From a virus: DNA of 44,896 nucleotides. The notes under the pieces are model-generated. The model made no database searches. It worked only from the letters and a program-made list of their open reading frames with translations, and was not told the origin of the DNA. Where the stretch lies: the IMG/VR virus record IMGVR_UViG_3300009481_000022, positions 1 to 44,896 of that record, one strand, 5' to 3'. Below are positions 14,013-22,658 of this stretch, piece by piece (within the stretch, counting starts at the first letter, position 1; the number at the start of each line of letters is the position of its first letter). Position numbers and translations under genes: made by a program.

Positions 14013-14783
14013 ATGTTTGATATACCTATATACCACAAATCAGATATAGCAAAAGAGTTATTACCTCATCTACAAACAGAGGTTCAAGCAGAATACGATA
14101 GAAGAGAATTTTACGAAAAAGCAAATCCTGAAATGGGAAGTCATTATAGAAAACTTTCTGTATATGATGAGAAAGGAGAACATGCATCTGTTACACTTTC
14201 AGACCCTATGGTAAATATAACTCATTACCCAGAATTACAAAAAATAATACATACACACGCAATAGAATATTTAAACAGTTTAACTTCATTTCCTTTTGCA
14301 GATATGTTGGAAATGAATTGGAATCATTATTCTTGGTGGTCCTGTTTTGACGGAGGAGATAGTTATTCATGGCACAATCATAGTCAGTTCTTTCTTATAG
14401 CAACTTACTATTTAGAGTGTGATGAAGAACATACACCTATAGCATTTAGAAATCCTATAGGAAATTTGTTAGAAGCATGGTTACCAGGCAAAATGACGGG
14501 TATAGATACAGAGGTTGTTATAAAACCTAAAACAGGAGATTTAATGATTTGGCCAGCATGGTTAGAACATTATGTATATAACAAAACTTTGTGGCAACTA
14601 GAACAACAAAACGATCCTAATTTAACTACACATAGAGGTGGTAATTGGAATAAGATTGTTGCAGGACATAATCCTAAAAATTCTAGTTACGAGTCTATAA
14701 GAAAAAGTATTACTATAAACTATATGAAACCAGCAGAATTGTTTGGTTGGCATATTAAAAGAACGGGAAACAATAATGAATAG
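14013..14783 (+). CDS. 2OG-Fe(II) oxygenase, PF13759-like
   Basis: 256 residues. WHNHSQFFLIATYYLE supplies H121/H123, GDLMIWPAWLEHYVY supplies H186, and RKSITINYM supplies R230, the layout of the putative 2OG-Fe(II) oxygenase family common in cyanophages. Start 2 nt after the desaturase stop, so the two are probably cotranscribed. Substrate unknown. It is unrelated in detail to the oxygenase at 3981, so this phage carries several distinct versions. Confidence 0.8.
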   Translation: MFDIPIYHKSDIAKELLPHLQTEVQAEYDRREFYEKANPEMGSHYRKLSVYDEKGEHASVTLSDPMVNITHYPELQKIIHTHAIEYLNSLTSFPFADMLEMNWNHYSWWSCFDGGDSYSWHNHSQFFLIATYYLECDEEHTPIAFRNPIGNLLEAWLPGKMTGIDTEVVIKPKTGDLMIWPAWLEHYVYNKTLWQLEQQNDPNLTTHRGGNWNKIVAGHNPKNSSYESIRKSITINYMKPAELFGWHIKRTGNNNE

Positions 14784-15222
14784 AGAAGAAGTTTACGAAC
14801 AACTAAAAATAGATGAAGGAGTAGTCTATGCAATCTACAACGATCACCTCGGGTATCCCACCTTTGGAGTCGGTCACCTTATCAAGGAGAGTGACACGGA
14901 ACATGGAAGGCCAGTTGGAACTCCAATTGACGAAGAAAGAGTTAGGTCGTGTTTCGAACAAGACCTTGACATTGCCATTGGAGAGTGTTCAGCTTTATAC
15001 GGAGAGAGGGAATTTGGAGAACTACCCGATCCAGTCCAGCAAATCTTGGTTAATATGATGTTTAACATGGGACGAACTAGACTATCTAAGTTTAAAAAAA
15101 TGAACGCAGCTATAGCAGAAGGAGATTGGAAAACTGCAGCTGTTGAAGGTAGGGATAGTCGTTGGTATAACCAAGTTAGAAATAGAGCTGAAAGATTGAT
15201 GAAAAGATTGGAAGTAGTTTAG
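14776..15222 (+). CDS. T4-type lysozyme (GH24)
   Basis: 148 residues. The N-terminus LKIDEGVVYAIYNDHLGYPT carries E14, D23 and T29 with the same spacing as T4 lysozyme E11/D20/T26, followed by FGVGHL. It hydrolyses the peptidoglycan glycan backbone. There is no signal peptide. In T4 one such domain sits inside baseplate gp5; the gp5 of this phage lacks it, so this free enzyme may be the tail-associated or the lytic enzyme. It overlaps the oxygenase gene by 8 nt. The stop converges with the minus-strand tape-measure-like gene, overlapping by 4 nt. Confidence 0.92.
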   Translation: MNREEVYEQLKIDEGVVYAIYNDHLGYPTFGVGHLIKESDTEHGRPVGTPIDEERVRSCFEQDLDIAIGECSALYGEREFGELPDPVQQILVNMMFNMGRTRLSKFKKMNAAIAEGDWKTAAVEGRDSRWYNQVRNRAERLMKRLEVV

Positions 15223-18128
15223 ACCATTCGTCTATCATAATACCTTTCAATGGTACTATAATTATTTCTCACGCCTGGTGAGCCTATAGCAACTGCTACT
15301 TTACTGTCTGCTTTAGGAGCTGCCGGTGCTTGTGTAGTATTGTTTACTACAACGGGAGCGCTAGAATCCATAGTATCTGCCTCTTTACCTAAACGAGTCA
15401 TGTTATCCACAGCTTGTCCTGTGGGCGATACACTTGATTCAATACTGCCACGGGGCGAGTTGGGGTGGACTGCATCCCATGTTCTCCGAGATATCTCTTC
15501 CTCACTAAGTCCTGTATCCTTTAGAATTTGAGCGTGCTCTTTCATAAATTCTTCATCATTCTCTGCAGCCAGTGGATTGAATATATTGTATCTTTGGTTC
15601 ATTCCGCCTTCCATTGTCGCTCTATCCATTTCTGATACTTCTGTTCCAAATGGACCTTGGAAAGTTTCGTTGTTAAACACTGCTGCCGAGGCTGATGTAC
15701 CTTCAAAGTCAAGGTCAGTTCTGTCTACTCCTCCTATTGCTTGAATTTCTCCTTCATTATTCATTAACGCTTTTACAATGGCAGCATTTTTAATAGCGGC
15801 TTTATCATTATCTGATATATCTTCTCCCGCTTCTTTCAATAGTTTATCTTCTATCTGTTTAGCTTCTTGTTTAATTTTGCCTGCAAGAGCGCTATCTTTA
15901 TCTTCAATTTGTCTCATTGCTGTATCAGCTTGTGCGTTTGACTCTTCTAACTCACTTGCACTAACTGGAATAGCATCTGCTATTTTACCACCAGCTTTCT
16001 TGCCTAACCAACTACCACCAAAGTAACCAATAGCTCCACCAATTAATCCACCAATTGCTGTTCCTACAACAGGAACAACAGAGCCAATTGCTGCACCAGC
16101 AGCTGCTCCTGCTATAGCTCCTCCTGCTCCACCTGTACCTTCACCTATTGCCTCACCTTTTGCTACTTGTTCTTCTTCAGCTGTTAATTGTCCGGCATCA
16201 GCCATTGCCTCAGCTTCTCTACTTCCAGATACTGCTGTATAAATCCCAGCCCCTACACCAGCTACAGCTGCTAATGGGCCTCCAAATCTAGCTGCGCCTT
16301 TAAGTAATCCTTTTGCTCCTCTAGCAAATCTTCCACCTTTACCTTTACCTTTACCTTTATTCTTACCGCCTCCGCCAACGGGTGGAAACATTCCTCCACC
16401 GCCTCCGCCACCGCCTGATGCAGTTTGTTCTAACTGTTCTAATATTTTTTGTAATGTTTCTTCTGTTGCTGGTTTGTCAGAATCTTTAGATGTACCCGAT
16501 CTTCCAGATACTAATTTTTCTCTTTTACTTTGTTTTCCTGCTGCTCCTGTACCAGCTGCTTCAAGTGTTTCAGATGCTTGAGCTACACTTTCTCCTGATG
16601 TACCATCTATTTGAACAACATCTCCTCCAGGTGTTCCTATACCGTATTGTTCGCTCCATTCTTTTTTCTTCTTATCTTCCCAAGTTTCTTTAGGATCGCC
16701 TGTAAGACCTAATCCTTCATCTCCTTGCATACGCTCCATTGCGTCTTTTTGACTTTCAATTTCAAACCCTTGTTGTACATTTTCTTGGAATTGTAGTCTG
16801 CCTTGTAGTCCTTCTACATTAGCTAATTTTCCTGTGCCTGCTTTACCGAAGAATCTATCGGCTCCAAATGCCTCACCCAATCCTTTCTTAGATAAAATAT
16901 CTGTTCCTGCATTTATACCTAAGAAATTTGTTTTAATTCCTGTTCCTAAATTTTTAAGAAATCCACCTTGTGATTTATCTGCTACAGAATCCAGGCCTAA
17001 TTTACCTGCTAGTTCTTCACCACCTGTCTTTTTTAATTTTTCAATTTTTTCCATTACATCTTTTTTAGTGCCTTTGCCTGTTTGCATGGCTGAAAAAGCT
17101 GCTGTTAATTCTGATAAACTTCCTTGTGCTGCCTCATTATTGTCTAATGCTTTTTGTACTTCTGCTGCGTTATATCCTATGTTTTTAGAAAGTTCTGCTG
17201 CTCCCTCAGAGGCTCTAAATTGGGAACCAGATCTTGTTGTACCCACTAACCCTTGTGATATTCTAACATCTTCTGCTAACGCTTTAACAGGGTCTGTGGC
17301 TGTAAATTTGTTTGTATCGGCGTCTCTGAATTTGGCAGTTCCTGTTGTATAATCTCCAGCTCTTTTAATATTTTTACCACCAATTCTTAATTGTTCACCT
17401 TCTTTAAATGTAAGCATTCCGCCTTCATTCTTCCATTGTCCACTTAATTCGTCACCTGTTATTTTTTGTTTGTTTAAACTTTTGTCAGTAGTTTTTACAT
17501 TCTTACCCAAATCATGAATGTCTGTTACATTCCTTTCTCTCTTTAATGCAGCCTGATCTCTATCATATTGTGCTGCGTAGTCGGCGTCTGACATGCCATA
17601 TCCAGAACGCTTATCTTTTGTATCAAGTTTTTTACCTGATCCTGATATTGTAGTTTTATCTGCAGTCTTTTTAATTTGTTCACTATCTGCTGCTAGTTTA
17701 GAATCTGTTTGTGCGCTTGCTGATTGTGTATCGGATACTGTTTTTTGTATATTATCTAACCCGTCCAGTTTTTTCATTATCTGTTGGTTTTGTTCTAATA
17801 TAAGTTCTCGAGCTACTTTTGCACCCGTGTTATGTTTCCTTTGCTTTTTATTATCATCTATAAGTTGCTTCTCAACAGCTGCAGTCTTAGCTCTGTCCTT
17901 CCTTTCAACATTAAACATAATGACTTCTTTAGCAATTTGAAGTGCATTAGCTTTTTTGTTAGATTGGGCGTCGTCTTTTAATTGAGATGTATCAGCAGCA
18001 GTATCGTCGTGTCTTTCATGTAGAGCTTGTTCCAGCTCTTTCATTTCCGAAGACTGAGCTATATCCGACTCTTTCGGATCTAACTCTTTCATCTTTGCTA
18101 ATATTTCTTCTATCTTTTTATCGGACAT
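15219..18128 (-). CDS. Tail tape-measure-like structural protein
   Basis: 969 residues. A charged, coiled-coil-like N-terminal half is followed by a Gly/Lys-rich linker near 573-599 (GGGGGGG, NKGKGKGKGG). Hydrophobic Gly/Ala-rich segments follow near 613-634 and 673-706 (GSVVPVVGTAIGGLIGG). Long helical regions with membrane-like stretches are usual for tape-measure proteins. It starts 2 nt after the end of the gp26-gp51 frameshift product, the position tape-measure genes hold behind tail chaperones. At about 1.5 angstrom per residue a full-length helix would span roughly 145 nm, an upper bound. No clear similarity to T4 gp29 was seen by eye. Confidence 0.55.
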   Translation of the reverse strand: MSDKKIEEILAKMKELDPKESDIAQSSEMKELEQALHERHDDTAADTSQLKDDAQSNKKANALQIAKEVIMFNVERKDRAKTAAVEKQLIDDNKKQRKHNTGAKVARELILEQNQQIMKKLDGLDNIQKTVSDTQSASAQTDSKLAADSEQIKKTADKTTISGSGKKLDTKDKRSGYGMSDADYAAQYDRDQAALKRERNVTDIHDLGKNVKTTDKSLNKQKITGDELSGQWKNEGGMLTFKEGEQLRIGGKNIKRAGDYTTGTAKFRDADTNKFTATDPVKALAEDVRISQGLVGTTRSGSQFRASEGAAELSKNIGYNAAEVQKALDNNEAAQGSLSELTAAFSAMQTGKGTKKDVMEKIEKLKKTGGEELAGKLGLDSVADKSQGGFLKNLGTGIKTNFLGINAGTDILSKKGLGEAFGADRFFGKAGTGKLANVEGLQGRLQFQENVQQGFEIESQKDAMERMQGDEGLGLTGDPKETWEDKKKKEWSEQYGIGTPGGDVVQIDGTSGESVAQASETLEAAGTGAAGKQSKREKLVSGRSGTSKDSDKPATEETLQKILEQLEQTASGGGGGGGGMFPPVGGGGKNKGKGKGKGGRFARGAKGLLKGAARFGGPLAAVAGVGAGIYTAVSGSREAEAMADAGQLTAEEEQVAKGEAIGEGTGGAGGAIAGAAAGAAIGSVVPVVGTAIGGLIGGAIGYFGGSWLGKKAGGKIADAIPVSASELEESNAQADTAMRQIEDKDSALAGKIKQEAKQIEDKLLKEAGEDISDNDKAAIKNAAIVKALMNNEGEIQAIGGVDRTDLDFEGTSASAAVFNNETFQGPFGTEVSEMDRATMEGGMNQRYNIFNPLAAENDEEFMKEHAQILKDTGLSEEEISRRTWDAVHPNSPRGSIESSVSPTGQAVDNMTRLGKEADTMDSSAPVVVNNTTQAPAAPKADSKVAVAIGSPGVRNNYSTIERYYDRRMV

Positions 18129-18130
18129 TT

Positions 18131-18328
18131 TTAATATTTCCTTGTTTCTGCTCTTTCTTTAGCCTTCTCAGCTTTCTGTTTCAGATGTAGAATTAGCATA
18201 TTGACATAAACTTCCCTTTCCCAAGGCATCATGTTTTCTAGCTCTGTCAGACTATATTGATGCTCTTGCATTAACAAAAAGTTAGTCTTGTAATAGTTTC
18301 CAAGACTCTCCTGAGAAAGGATTAGGCG
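18131..18328 (-). CDS. gp51: gp51-like extension of gp26, predicted -1 frameshift
   Basis: The -1 frame is open from the slippery site and adds 65 residues, RLILSQESLGNYYKTNFLLM then QEHQYSLTELENMMPWEREV and a Lys/Glu-rich helix ending RKY. The NYYKTNFLLMQEHQYSLTELENMMPWERE core resembles baseplate-hub assembly protein gp51 of marine T4-like phages. No ATG, GTG or TTG precedes NYYKTNF in this frame; an internal ATG at 18271 would cut off that part and lacks a Shine-Dalgarno. A fusion of 294 residues with gp26 is therefore the simplest way to express it. Confidence 0.68.
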   Translation of the reverse strand, partial: RLILSQESLGNYYKTNFLLMQEHQYSLTELENMMPWEREVYVNMLILHLKQKAEKAKERAETRKY

Positions 18329-19014
18329 AAAAAATGTTCGTACCCATTGATATTAATTATTTGTTCTGCCTCACAATGTGGACATTTATAATCAATATTA
18401 TGTGATAGAATAGGTATCGCTCTAAGAAATTCTCTCATTTCACCAAATGATTCTACAGGAAGATTTTCTACAAACTCTTGTAGCTCTTCTCTTGTAACAT
18501 CATTAATACTAACTTCTTCCTCTTCTGTTATGATAGATTCTATACAGTTAGCAATAGTATCAATATCTGACTGTTTATCCTCAGCTACTACATCAAGAGC
18601 ACGAGGATATCTCATTTTAATAACAAACTCTTCTCCTACTTTGACTTCATTGTCAGGTAAGGAGTCTAAACCTTTGACTGTTAAGTCTTTAAGTTCCATC
18701 TCATATTTTGTGGATTTTTTACATTCTCCACAAACAAGATTGAACTCTTGTGTGCTTCCTATTGAAGCCTCTCGAATTCTTATGAATAAGTCTTGCATAT
18801 CAAACATAGCTAATTTAGTAGCATCGAGTTTATCGAATGTACAATTTTCTATAATTTGTCCACAAGCATTAATCATGTCTTTGAATTCTTCACTTTCACT
18901 AGCCAACATAAGAATCTTTTCTTCCTTTACAAGAAAGGGTCTGAACTTTACAGTCTCTCCTGTAGATGGAACAGTAGTCTCAAATATTGGTGTTTCTACT
19001 TTAGGTAATGACAT
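18322..19014 (-). CDS. gp26: Baseplate hub/tail assembly protein gp26
   Basis: 230 residues. The start MSLPKVETPIFETTVPSTG with FRPFLVKEEKILMLA is characteristic of the T4 baseplate gp26 family. CGECKK (near 125) and CPHCEAEQ near the C-terminus form a likely four-cysteine zinc site. GGAG lies 9 nt before the ATG. The gene ends in a slippery heptamer, so a fraction should continue into the gp51-like extension. Position directly before the tape-measure-like gene suggests that gp26 and gp26-51 act as tail-assembly chaperone partners, as lambda gpG and gpGT do. Confidence 0.85.
   Translation of the reverse strand: MSLPKVETPIFETTVPSTGETVKFRPFLVKEEKILMLASESEEFKDMINACGQIIENCTFDKLDATKLAMFDMQDLFIRIREASIGSTQEFNLVCGECKKSTKYEMELKDLTVKGLDSLPDNEVKVGEEFVIKMRYPRALDVVAEDKQSDIDTIANCIESIITEEEEVSINDVTREELQEFVENLPVESFGEMREFLRAIPILSHNIDYKCPHCEAEQIININGYEHFFA
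18328..18334 (-). other. Slippery heptamer T TTT TTC in gp26
   Basis: On the minus strand gp26 ends CAT TTT TTC GCC TAA, so T TTT TTC is in exact X XXY YYZ phase, two codons before the stop. A 7-bp hairpin (AGTCTTG/CAAGACT, 18301-18307 with 18284-18290) lies 20 nt downstream, further than the usual 5-9 nt. Confidence 0.68.
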
Positions 19015-19028
19015 ATTTTATCTCCAAA

Positions 19029-19865
19029 TTAATCATCAGAATTAAACGCAGGCAAGTAATCGCCACCGGTTCTAGTAAGCTCTCTATCAAGACCTGTTAT
19101 AACTTCTTGAACATTGTTAGGATCTTGTGAGTAATGGCCTTTTTTACTTGGCACGAAGGAAACTTTTCCATCTCCATCTTTCTCCAATTTACCCGAATTC
19201 ACTCCTGTGTTGTTCTCTTTGTATCCGTTACTAAGAACCATTTTAGCTTCCATATCACTTTTGTAAGGTCCATAAACTTCTGAAGAGTCCCAATACGCTG
19301 ATGATATTATTAATGTATTTCTAACAGCACTTACAGTTCCACTAGACAGAGGTACCAAGTTAATTACTTTAGGCATAGCCTCATATAGAGTCCATTGTTT
19401 TTTAACATTGTCCTGTACATCTAATGCTTTAATAATTATTTCTGTTGTTACACTATCGGGATAACCTATTTCTTGGCTGACAGTATCAGCACAAGCGTTT
19501 ACCCAATGTTCAAAGAAACTTCTCAAGAACCAATCTTGATCTGTAAGAAATGTAAAGTTAATTTCGTTTCCTAGGAAACCTACTTTTGTGTTTCTAAAGA
19601 AAGTCCAAGGACCTACATTATATTCTTTGTTACTTAATATCATACCAGGTATTTGTACTTCTTCACAAAATAGACAAACATCGGTTGTAAGATTTTTAAC
19701 ACCATCGGCAAATTGCCAGTTCTTAAGATCTTCATTTGCTCCGGGGCCTTCAATTAATTTACCAATATTGAATTCTACTTCAAATCTTTCTGCACGGGCA
19801 AAGGTTCTTTGTTTAAGTTCCTCTCTATACCGTTTAAAGGTTCCCCATGATTTTCCTTGAGCCAC
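19029..19865 (-). CDS. gp54: Tail-tube initiator, gp54-like (gp19 fold)
   Basis: 278 residues with a GTG start (GGAG upstream). SWGTFKRYREELKQRTFARAERFEVEF, then LFCEEVQIPGM, YNVGPWTFFRNTKV and TFLTDQDWFLRSFFEHWVNAC match the gp54/gp19 tail-tube fold. gp54 sits on the baseplate hub and starts tube polymerisation, next to gp48. It begins one base before the stop of the preceding gene is cleared, so it is coupled. gp19 itself is an alternative, but the neighbouring baseplate genes favour gp54. Confidence 0.78.
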   Translation of the reverse strand: MAQGKSWGTFKRYREELKQRTFARAERFEVEFNIGKLIEGPGANEDLKNWQFADGVKNLTTDVCLFCEEVQIPGMILSNKEYNVGPWTFFRNTKVGFLGNEINFTFLTDQDWFLRSFFEHWVNACADTVSQEIGYPDSVTTEIIIKALDVQDNVKKQWTLYEAMPKVINLVPLSSGTVSAVRNTLIISSAYWDSSEVYGPYKSDMEAKMVLSNGYKENNTGVNSGKLEKDGDGKVSFVPSKKGHYSQDPNNVQEVITGLDRELTRTGGDYLPAFNSDD

Positions 19866-20489
19866 TTACTTTCTCCTACTTAATGCCGCTGTATTTACTG
19901 ACATGCGTCGTTTTCTTTCTGGTTTTTCCATTGTGTTTTGATATACAGTTCTCTCTGTAGCTCCTACAAATTTTTGTACAGGAAGAAATATAGCTGATTT
20001 CCAATTTTTAGGATCTACTTCTATCATCTCTCCTGTTATATTAGCTGTTAAATATTTTTTAACAGAACCTCTAACTTCTGGGAACCTTGAGAAGTTTCTT
20101 ACAGAAGCCCATGTTGATCTTAATGTACTTTTATCTGTAATATTTTGCTGATCTACAGGATATATTTTATCCAATAGATTAGCTCTAAATGTAGGAGCCA
20201 GATAATGTAAATTAATACCACTAAAACCTTGTGGCATAGGTTCTGTAATCACTACAAGAGGAACAGTATCATAATAAGGTAAGTCTGCTTTCCATTTAGG
20301 ATCGTAAGAAAACATATACATTTTACCTACTTCTAATTGTCTAGCTTTTTTACCAAGATCTGTACTTCGTGCCTCTTGGAATGTATTAACTCCTCTAGCA
20401 TAATCACGGACAGCACGAACATACCATTGGACTGATCTGTCCAAGTTATCTCCAGCTGCTTGTCGTATGTCTGCAAAAGGTGTCGCCAT
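19866..20489 (-). CDS. Conserved T4-like virion/morphogenesis protein
   Basis: 207 residues. GKMYMFSYDPKWKADLPYYD, PLVVITEPMPQGFSGINLHY and a basic C-terminus (ERKRRMSVNTAALSRRK) are visible. I recognise the type from T4-like marine phages, where it lies by gp4; in T4 the gene next to gp4 is the DNA end protector gp2, so it may fill that role, but I cannot confirm this. The ATG is 5 nt after a perfect minus-strand TATAAATA and has no Shine-Dalgarno. Confidence 0.6.
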   Translation of the reverse strand: MATPFADIRQAAGDNLDRSVQWYVRAVRDYARGVNTFQEARSTDLGKKARQLEVGKMYMFSYDPKWKADLPYYDTVPLVVITEPMPQGFSGINLHYLAPTFRANLLDKIYPVDQQNITDKSTLRSTWASVRNFSRFPEVRGSVKKYLTANITGEMIEVDPKNWKSAIFLPVQKFVGATERTVYQNTMEKPERKRRMSVNTAALSRRK

Positions 20490-20494
20490 GTAAG

Positions 20495-20502
20495 TATTTA
20501 TA
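20495..20502 (-). promoter_or_regulatory. Minus-strand late promoter TATAAATA
   Basis: Minus strand reads TATAAATACTTACATG: exactly 5 nt between the box and the start of the 20489 gene, so +1 falls on the A of ATG. It follows directly on the gp4 stop codon. Confidence 0.75.
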
Positions 20503-20949
20503 CTAGATACCCAATTCTTTTTCAGTAACTATCTTAAATTCCATGCCTTGAGCTTTACAAAAATCCTTTGCATGTTTCCATTTGGCCTCGTTTACTCCGT
20601 ATTGTGCTATCTCTTGCAGATGTCTTTTGGTTCTACGCTTCTGAGGTGAGGGAGGTTTAGTAAATCTTTCTGGTTTTACTTCGATTAAATATTTCTTTAT
20701 CTTATTTTTTTCTTGTACTTCTATATAGAAATCAACCATATACCTATGTACTTTATTGTCTAAAGGATTACGATAGGGTATTGCAATCTCTTCTGATACC
20801 CAACCTTTTATAGAACTGCTTAGATCACACCAGTTCATAAACTTTAATTCATAACTTGATCTATAGGTTATTGCATTGAAGTCGCCAAGATATTTCATTG
20901 GATTACGAGGAATAAACTTTCCTTTATATATTTCTTTGGCATAAACCAT
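20503..20949 (-). CDS. gp4: Head completion nuclease gp4
   Basis: 148 residues from the ATG at 20949; an upstream in-frame ATG at 21000 would overlap the divergent gene and its promoter. YKGKFIPRNPMKYLGD, ITYRSSYELKFMNWCD, PYRNPLDNKVHRYMVDFYI and YLIEVKPERFTKPP match gp4 (gp50), a nuclease-fold protein with D...ExK (VDF...EVK). It acts in head completion after DNA packaging. It is the first gene of the minus-strand run and divergent from gp48. Confidence 0.88.
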   Translation of the reverse strand: MVYAKEIYKGKFIPRNPMKYLGDFNAITYRSSYELKFMNWCDLSSSIKGWVSEEIAIPYRNPLDNKVHRYMVDFYIEVQEKNKIKKYLIEVKPERFTKPPSPQKRRTKRHLQEIAQYGVNEAKWKHAKDFCKAQGMEFKIVTEKELGI

Positions 20950-20956
20950 ATAAATA
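20949..20956 (+). promoter_or_regulatory. Late promoter TATAAATA for the gp48 operon
   Basis: An exact box 37 nt before the gp48 ATG in the divergent gp4/gp48 gap. It overlaps the gp4 start codon. A minus-strand variant TAATAAATA at 20976-20984 may serve gp4. Confidence 0.65.
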
Positions 20957-20993
20957 AGAATATAAGTTAAATAACTATTTATTAGGATAATAT

Positions 20994-22136
20994 ATGGCAA
21001 GTTCCGATAAACATTTAGAAAGAGGAGGTACCTACTTCAAATACCCACAAGAACTAGGGCAAGCACAGTTTCCTCATGCTGTTAAATTTTATGTAAATGC
21101 TCGAAAAACTGTAGCAGTAAACAACGAAATTGCCGCTTTCGAATTTACTGACGAGGAAAGACAAAAATTTAATAATGAAAATAGATCCAGTTCAGAACAA
21201 TACGAAACAGCAGCAATGATTTCTGGAGGTTTGGCTGCAGCTGTAGGTACCTATGCAGCAGCAAAAGGTATTACAGGAGAGGGTGTATCAGGCATGATGA
21301 GAACAGTACAAGTGGGTGCAGGTGCCGCTGTTGGTGCAGGAATTGCATCTGCAGTTGCAGATAATATGGAACAAGTAAGATTGAAGAATGCGATATCCTT
21401 ATTCATACCTCAATCAGTCGTTGCAGGATATACAGCCAATTGGGACGAAGCAGATTTAGGACCTGTAGCAGGTATGTTAGGAACAGGCGGTATTTCTAGT
21501 GGCGATGCATTAGTGGGTAACGCAGCAGAACTTATAGGTAGAGGATTAGTATCAGGTGCAGCGAATATAGCATCCTCAGTAGGTATAGGAGATATTAACT
21601 TTAGTGGAATGTTTGAAGCTACAAGTAAGAAAGTAGAAAATCCATACAAAGAACAATTATTTAAATCAATGGGATTTAGGCAGTTTTCTTTTCAGTATAA
21701 CTTTTCACCTAAAAACGAAGGTGAAGCAAAAGAGGTTCAAGACATTGTAAAATTGTTTAAAGAAAACATGCACCCTTCTGTAGACGAGTCAGGATTGTTT
21801 TTAATTTATCCTTCAGAATTTTCTATAGAGTTTCAATCATTAGATAGTGCCGGCGAGCTAGTAAGAAATCATAACTTACCTGCAATATCATCTTGTGCAT
21901 TAAAAAATGTTAAGGTTACATATGGTCCTGATGGTATGTTTAACGCATTTAAAAATTCAGGCGGTATGCCAACTGAAACTACTATGGAATTACAATTTGT
22001 AGAACTAGAAACTCTCACAAGAGAAAGAATAAATGAATTGGAACCAACTCAAAAAGAAGTAGAAAAAGAAAAGAAAGAGGAAAAAGACCCTGAAGCACCC
22101 GTAGCCCAGAGGGGACATATAGGAAGGAGTATCTAA
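20994..22136 (+). CDS. gp48: Baseplate tail-tube cap gp48
   Basis: 380 residues. Central hydrophobic Gly/Ala segments (GGLAAAVGTYAAAKG, VGAGAAVGAGIASAV) are followed by GFRQFSFQYNFSPKNEGEAKEVQDIV and LIYPSEFSIEF, typical of gp48. The protein caps the baseplate hub and, with gp54, seeds the tail tube. The charged tail (EVEKEKKEEKDPE) is likely disordered. First gene of the plus-strand baseplate operon; its stop overlaps gp53 as TAATG. Confidence 0.85.
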   Translation: MASSDKHLERGGTYFKYPQELGQAQFPHAVKFYVNARKTVAVNNEIAAFEFTDEERQKFNNENRSSSEQYETAAMISGGLAAAVGTYAAAKGITGEGVSGMMRTVQVGAGAAVGAGIASAVADNMEQVRLKNAISLFIPQSVVAGYTANWDEADLGPVAGMLGTGGISSGDALVGNAAELIGRGLVSGAANIASSVGIGDINFSGMFEATSKKVENPYKEQLFKSMGFRQFSFQYNFSPKNEGEAKEVQDIVKLFKENMHPSVDESGLFLIYPSEFSIEFQSLDSAGELVRNHNLPAISSCALKNVKVTYGPDGMFNAFKNSGGMPTETTMELQFVELETLTRERINELEPTQKEVEKEKKEEKDPEAPVAQRGHIGRSI

Positions 22137-22654
22137 TGTATTTTAAAGCACTGCCTAAAATGAAATATCCAGTTCCAACTTCTGACGGCAAAATTAAAGG
22201 TAAGATTGTTACTGATATTTTTAGGCGTGTTCAATTAGATAGATTTTTTACTAATAGACAAACATTAGTAGATATTATTCTTGACGATAACGACACACCA
22301 GAAAGTGTAGCATATAACTATTATGGCTCTACACAATATCATTGGTTAGTATTGTTGTCTAATAGTATTGTAGATGTGGATAGAGAATGGCCGTTGTCTT
22401 ATAACCAACTTAATGATTATATATCAGATAAGTATGGAGCAAATAATTCTCAAGATGTACATCATTATGTAGACGCTACAAGAGAAGATATAATTGTAGA
22501 TTGGGACGCAGGAAAATTAGCTGCTGGAGAAATAAAAGAAGTTACAAACTTTACATACGAAAACGATAAAAACGATAACAAAAGACAAATATTTTTATTA
22601 GATAAAAGATTCCTTAAGGACATAGTTACACAGTATAAAAAATTGGTGAAGTAA
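22136..22654 (+). CDS. gp53: Baseplate wedge gp53
   Basis: 172 residues. MYFKALPKMKYP, VTDIFRRVQLDRFFTNRQTL and DTPESVAYNYYGSTQYHWLVLL are the gp53 family signature (a LysM-like fold with the YG..QYHW segment). gp53 clamps neighbouring wedges around the hub during baseplate assembly. Coupled to gp48 by a one-base overlap. Confidence 0.92.
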   Translation: MYFKALPKMKYPVPTSDGKIKGKIVTDIFRRVQLDRFFTNRQTLVDIILDDNDTPESVAYNYYGSTQYHWLVLLSNSIVDVDREWPLSYNQLNDYISDKYGANNSQDVHHYVDATREDIIVDWDAGKLAAGEIKEVTNFTYENDKNDNKRQIFLLDKRFLKDIVTQYKKLVK

Positions 22655-22658
22655 TATC

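Noticed and set aside
16834-17352. Plus-strand open frame opposite the tape-measure-like gene.
   Set aside because: Shadow of a codon-biased gene; no ribosome site and no recognisable protein features.
18284-18307. Hairpin AGTCTTG/CAAGACT as stimulator of the gp26 frameshift.
   Set aside because: Real complementarity, but 20 nt from the heptamer, beyond the usual spacing; kept only as a note.
18301-18312. AGGAG plus TTG (18303) as an independent start for gp51.
   Set aside because: The TTG is in the gp26 frame and stops after ten codons; it does not open the gp51-like frame.
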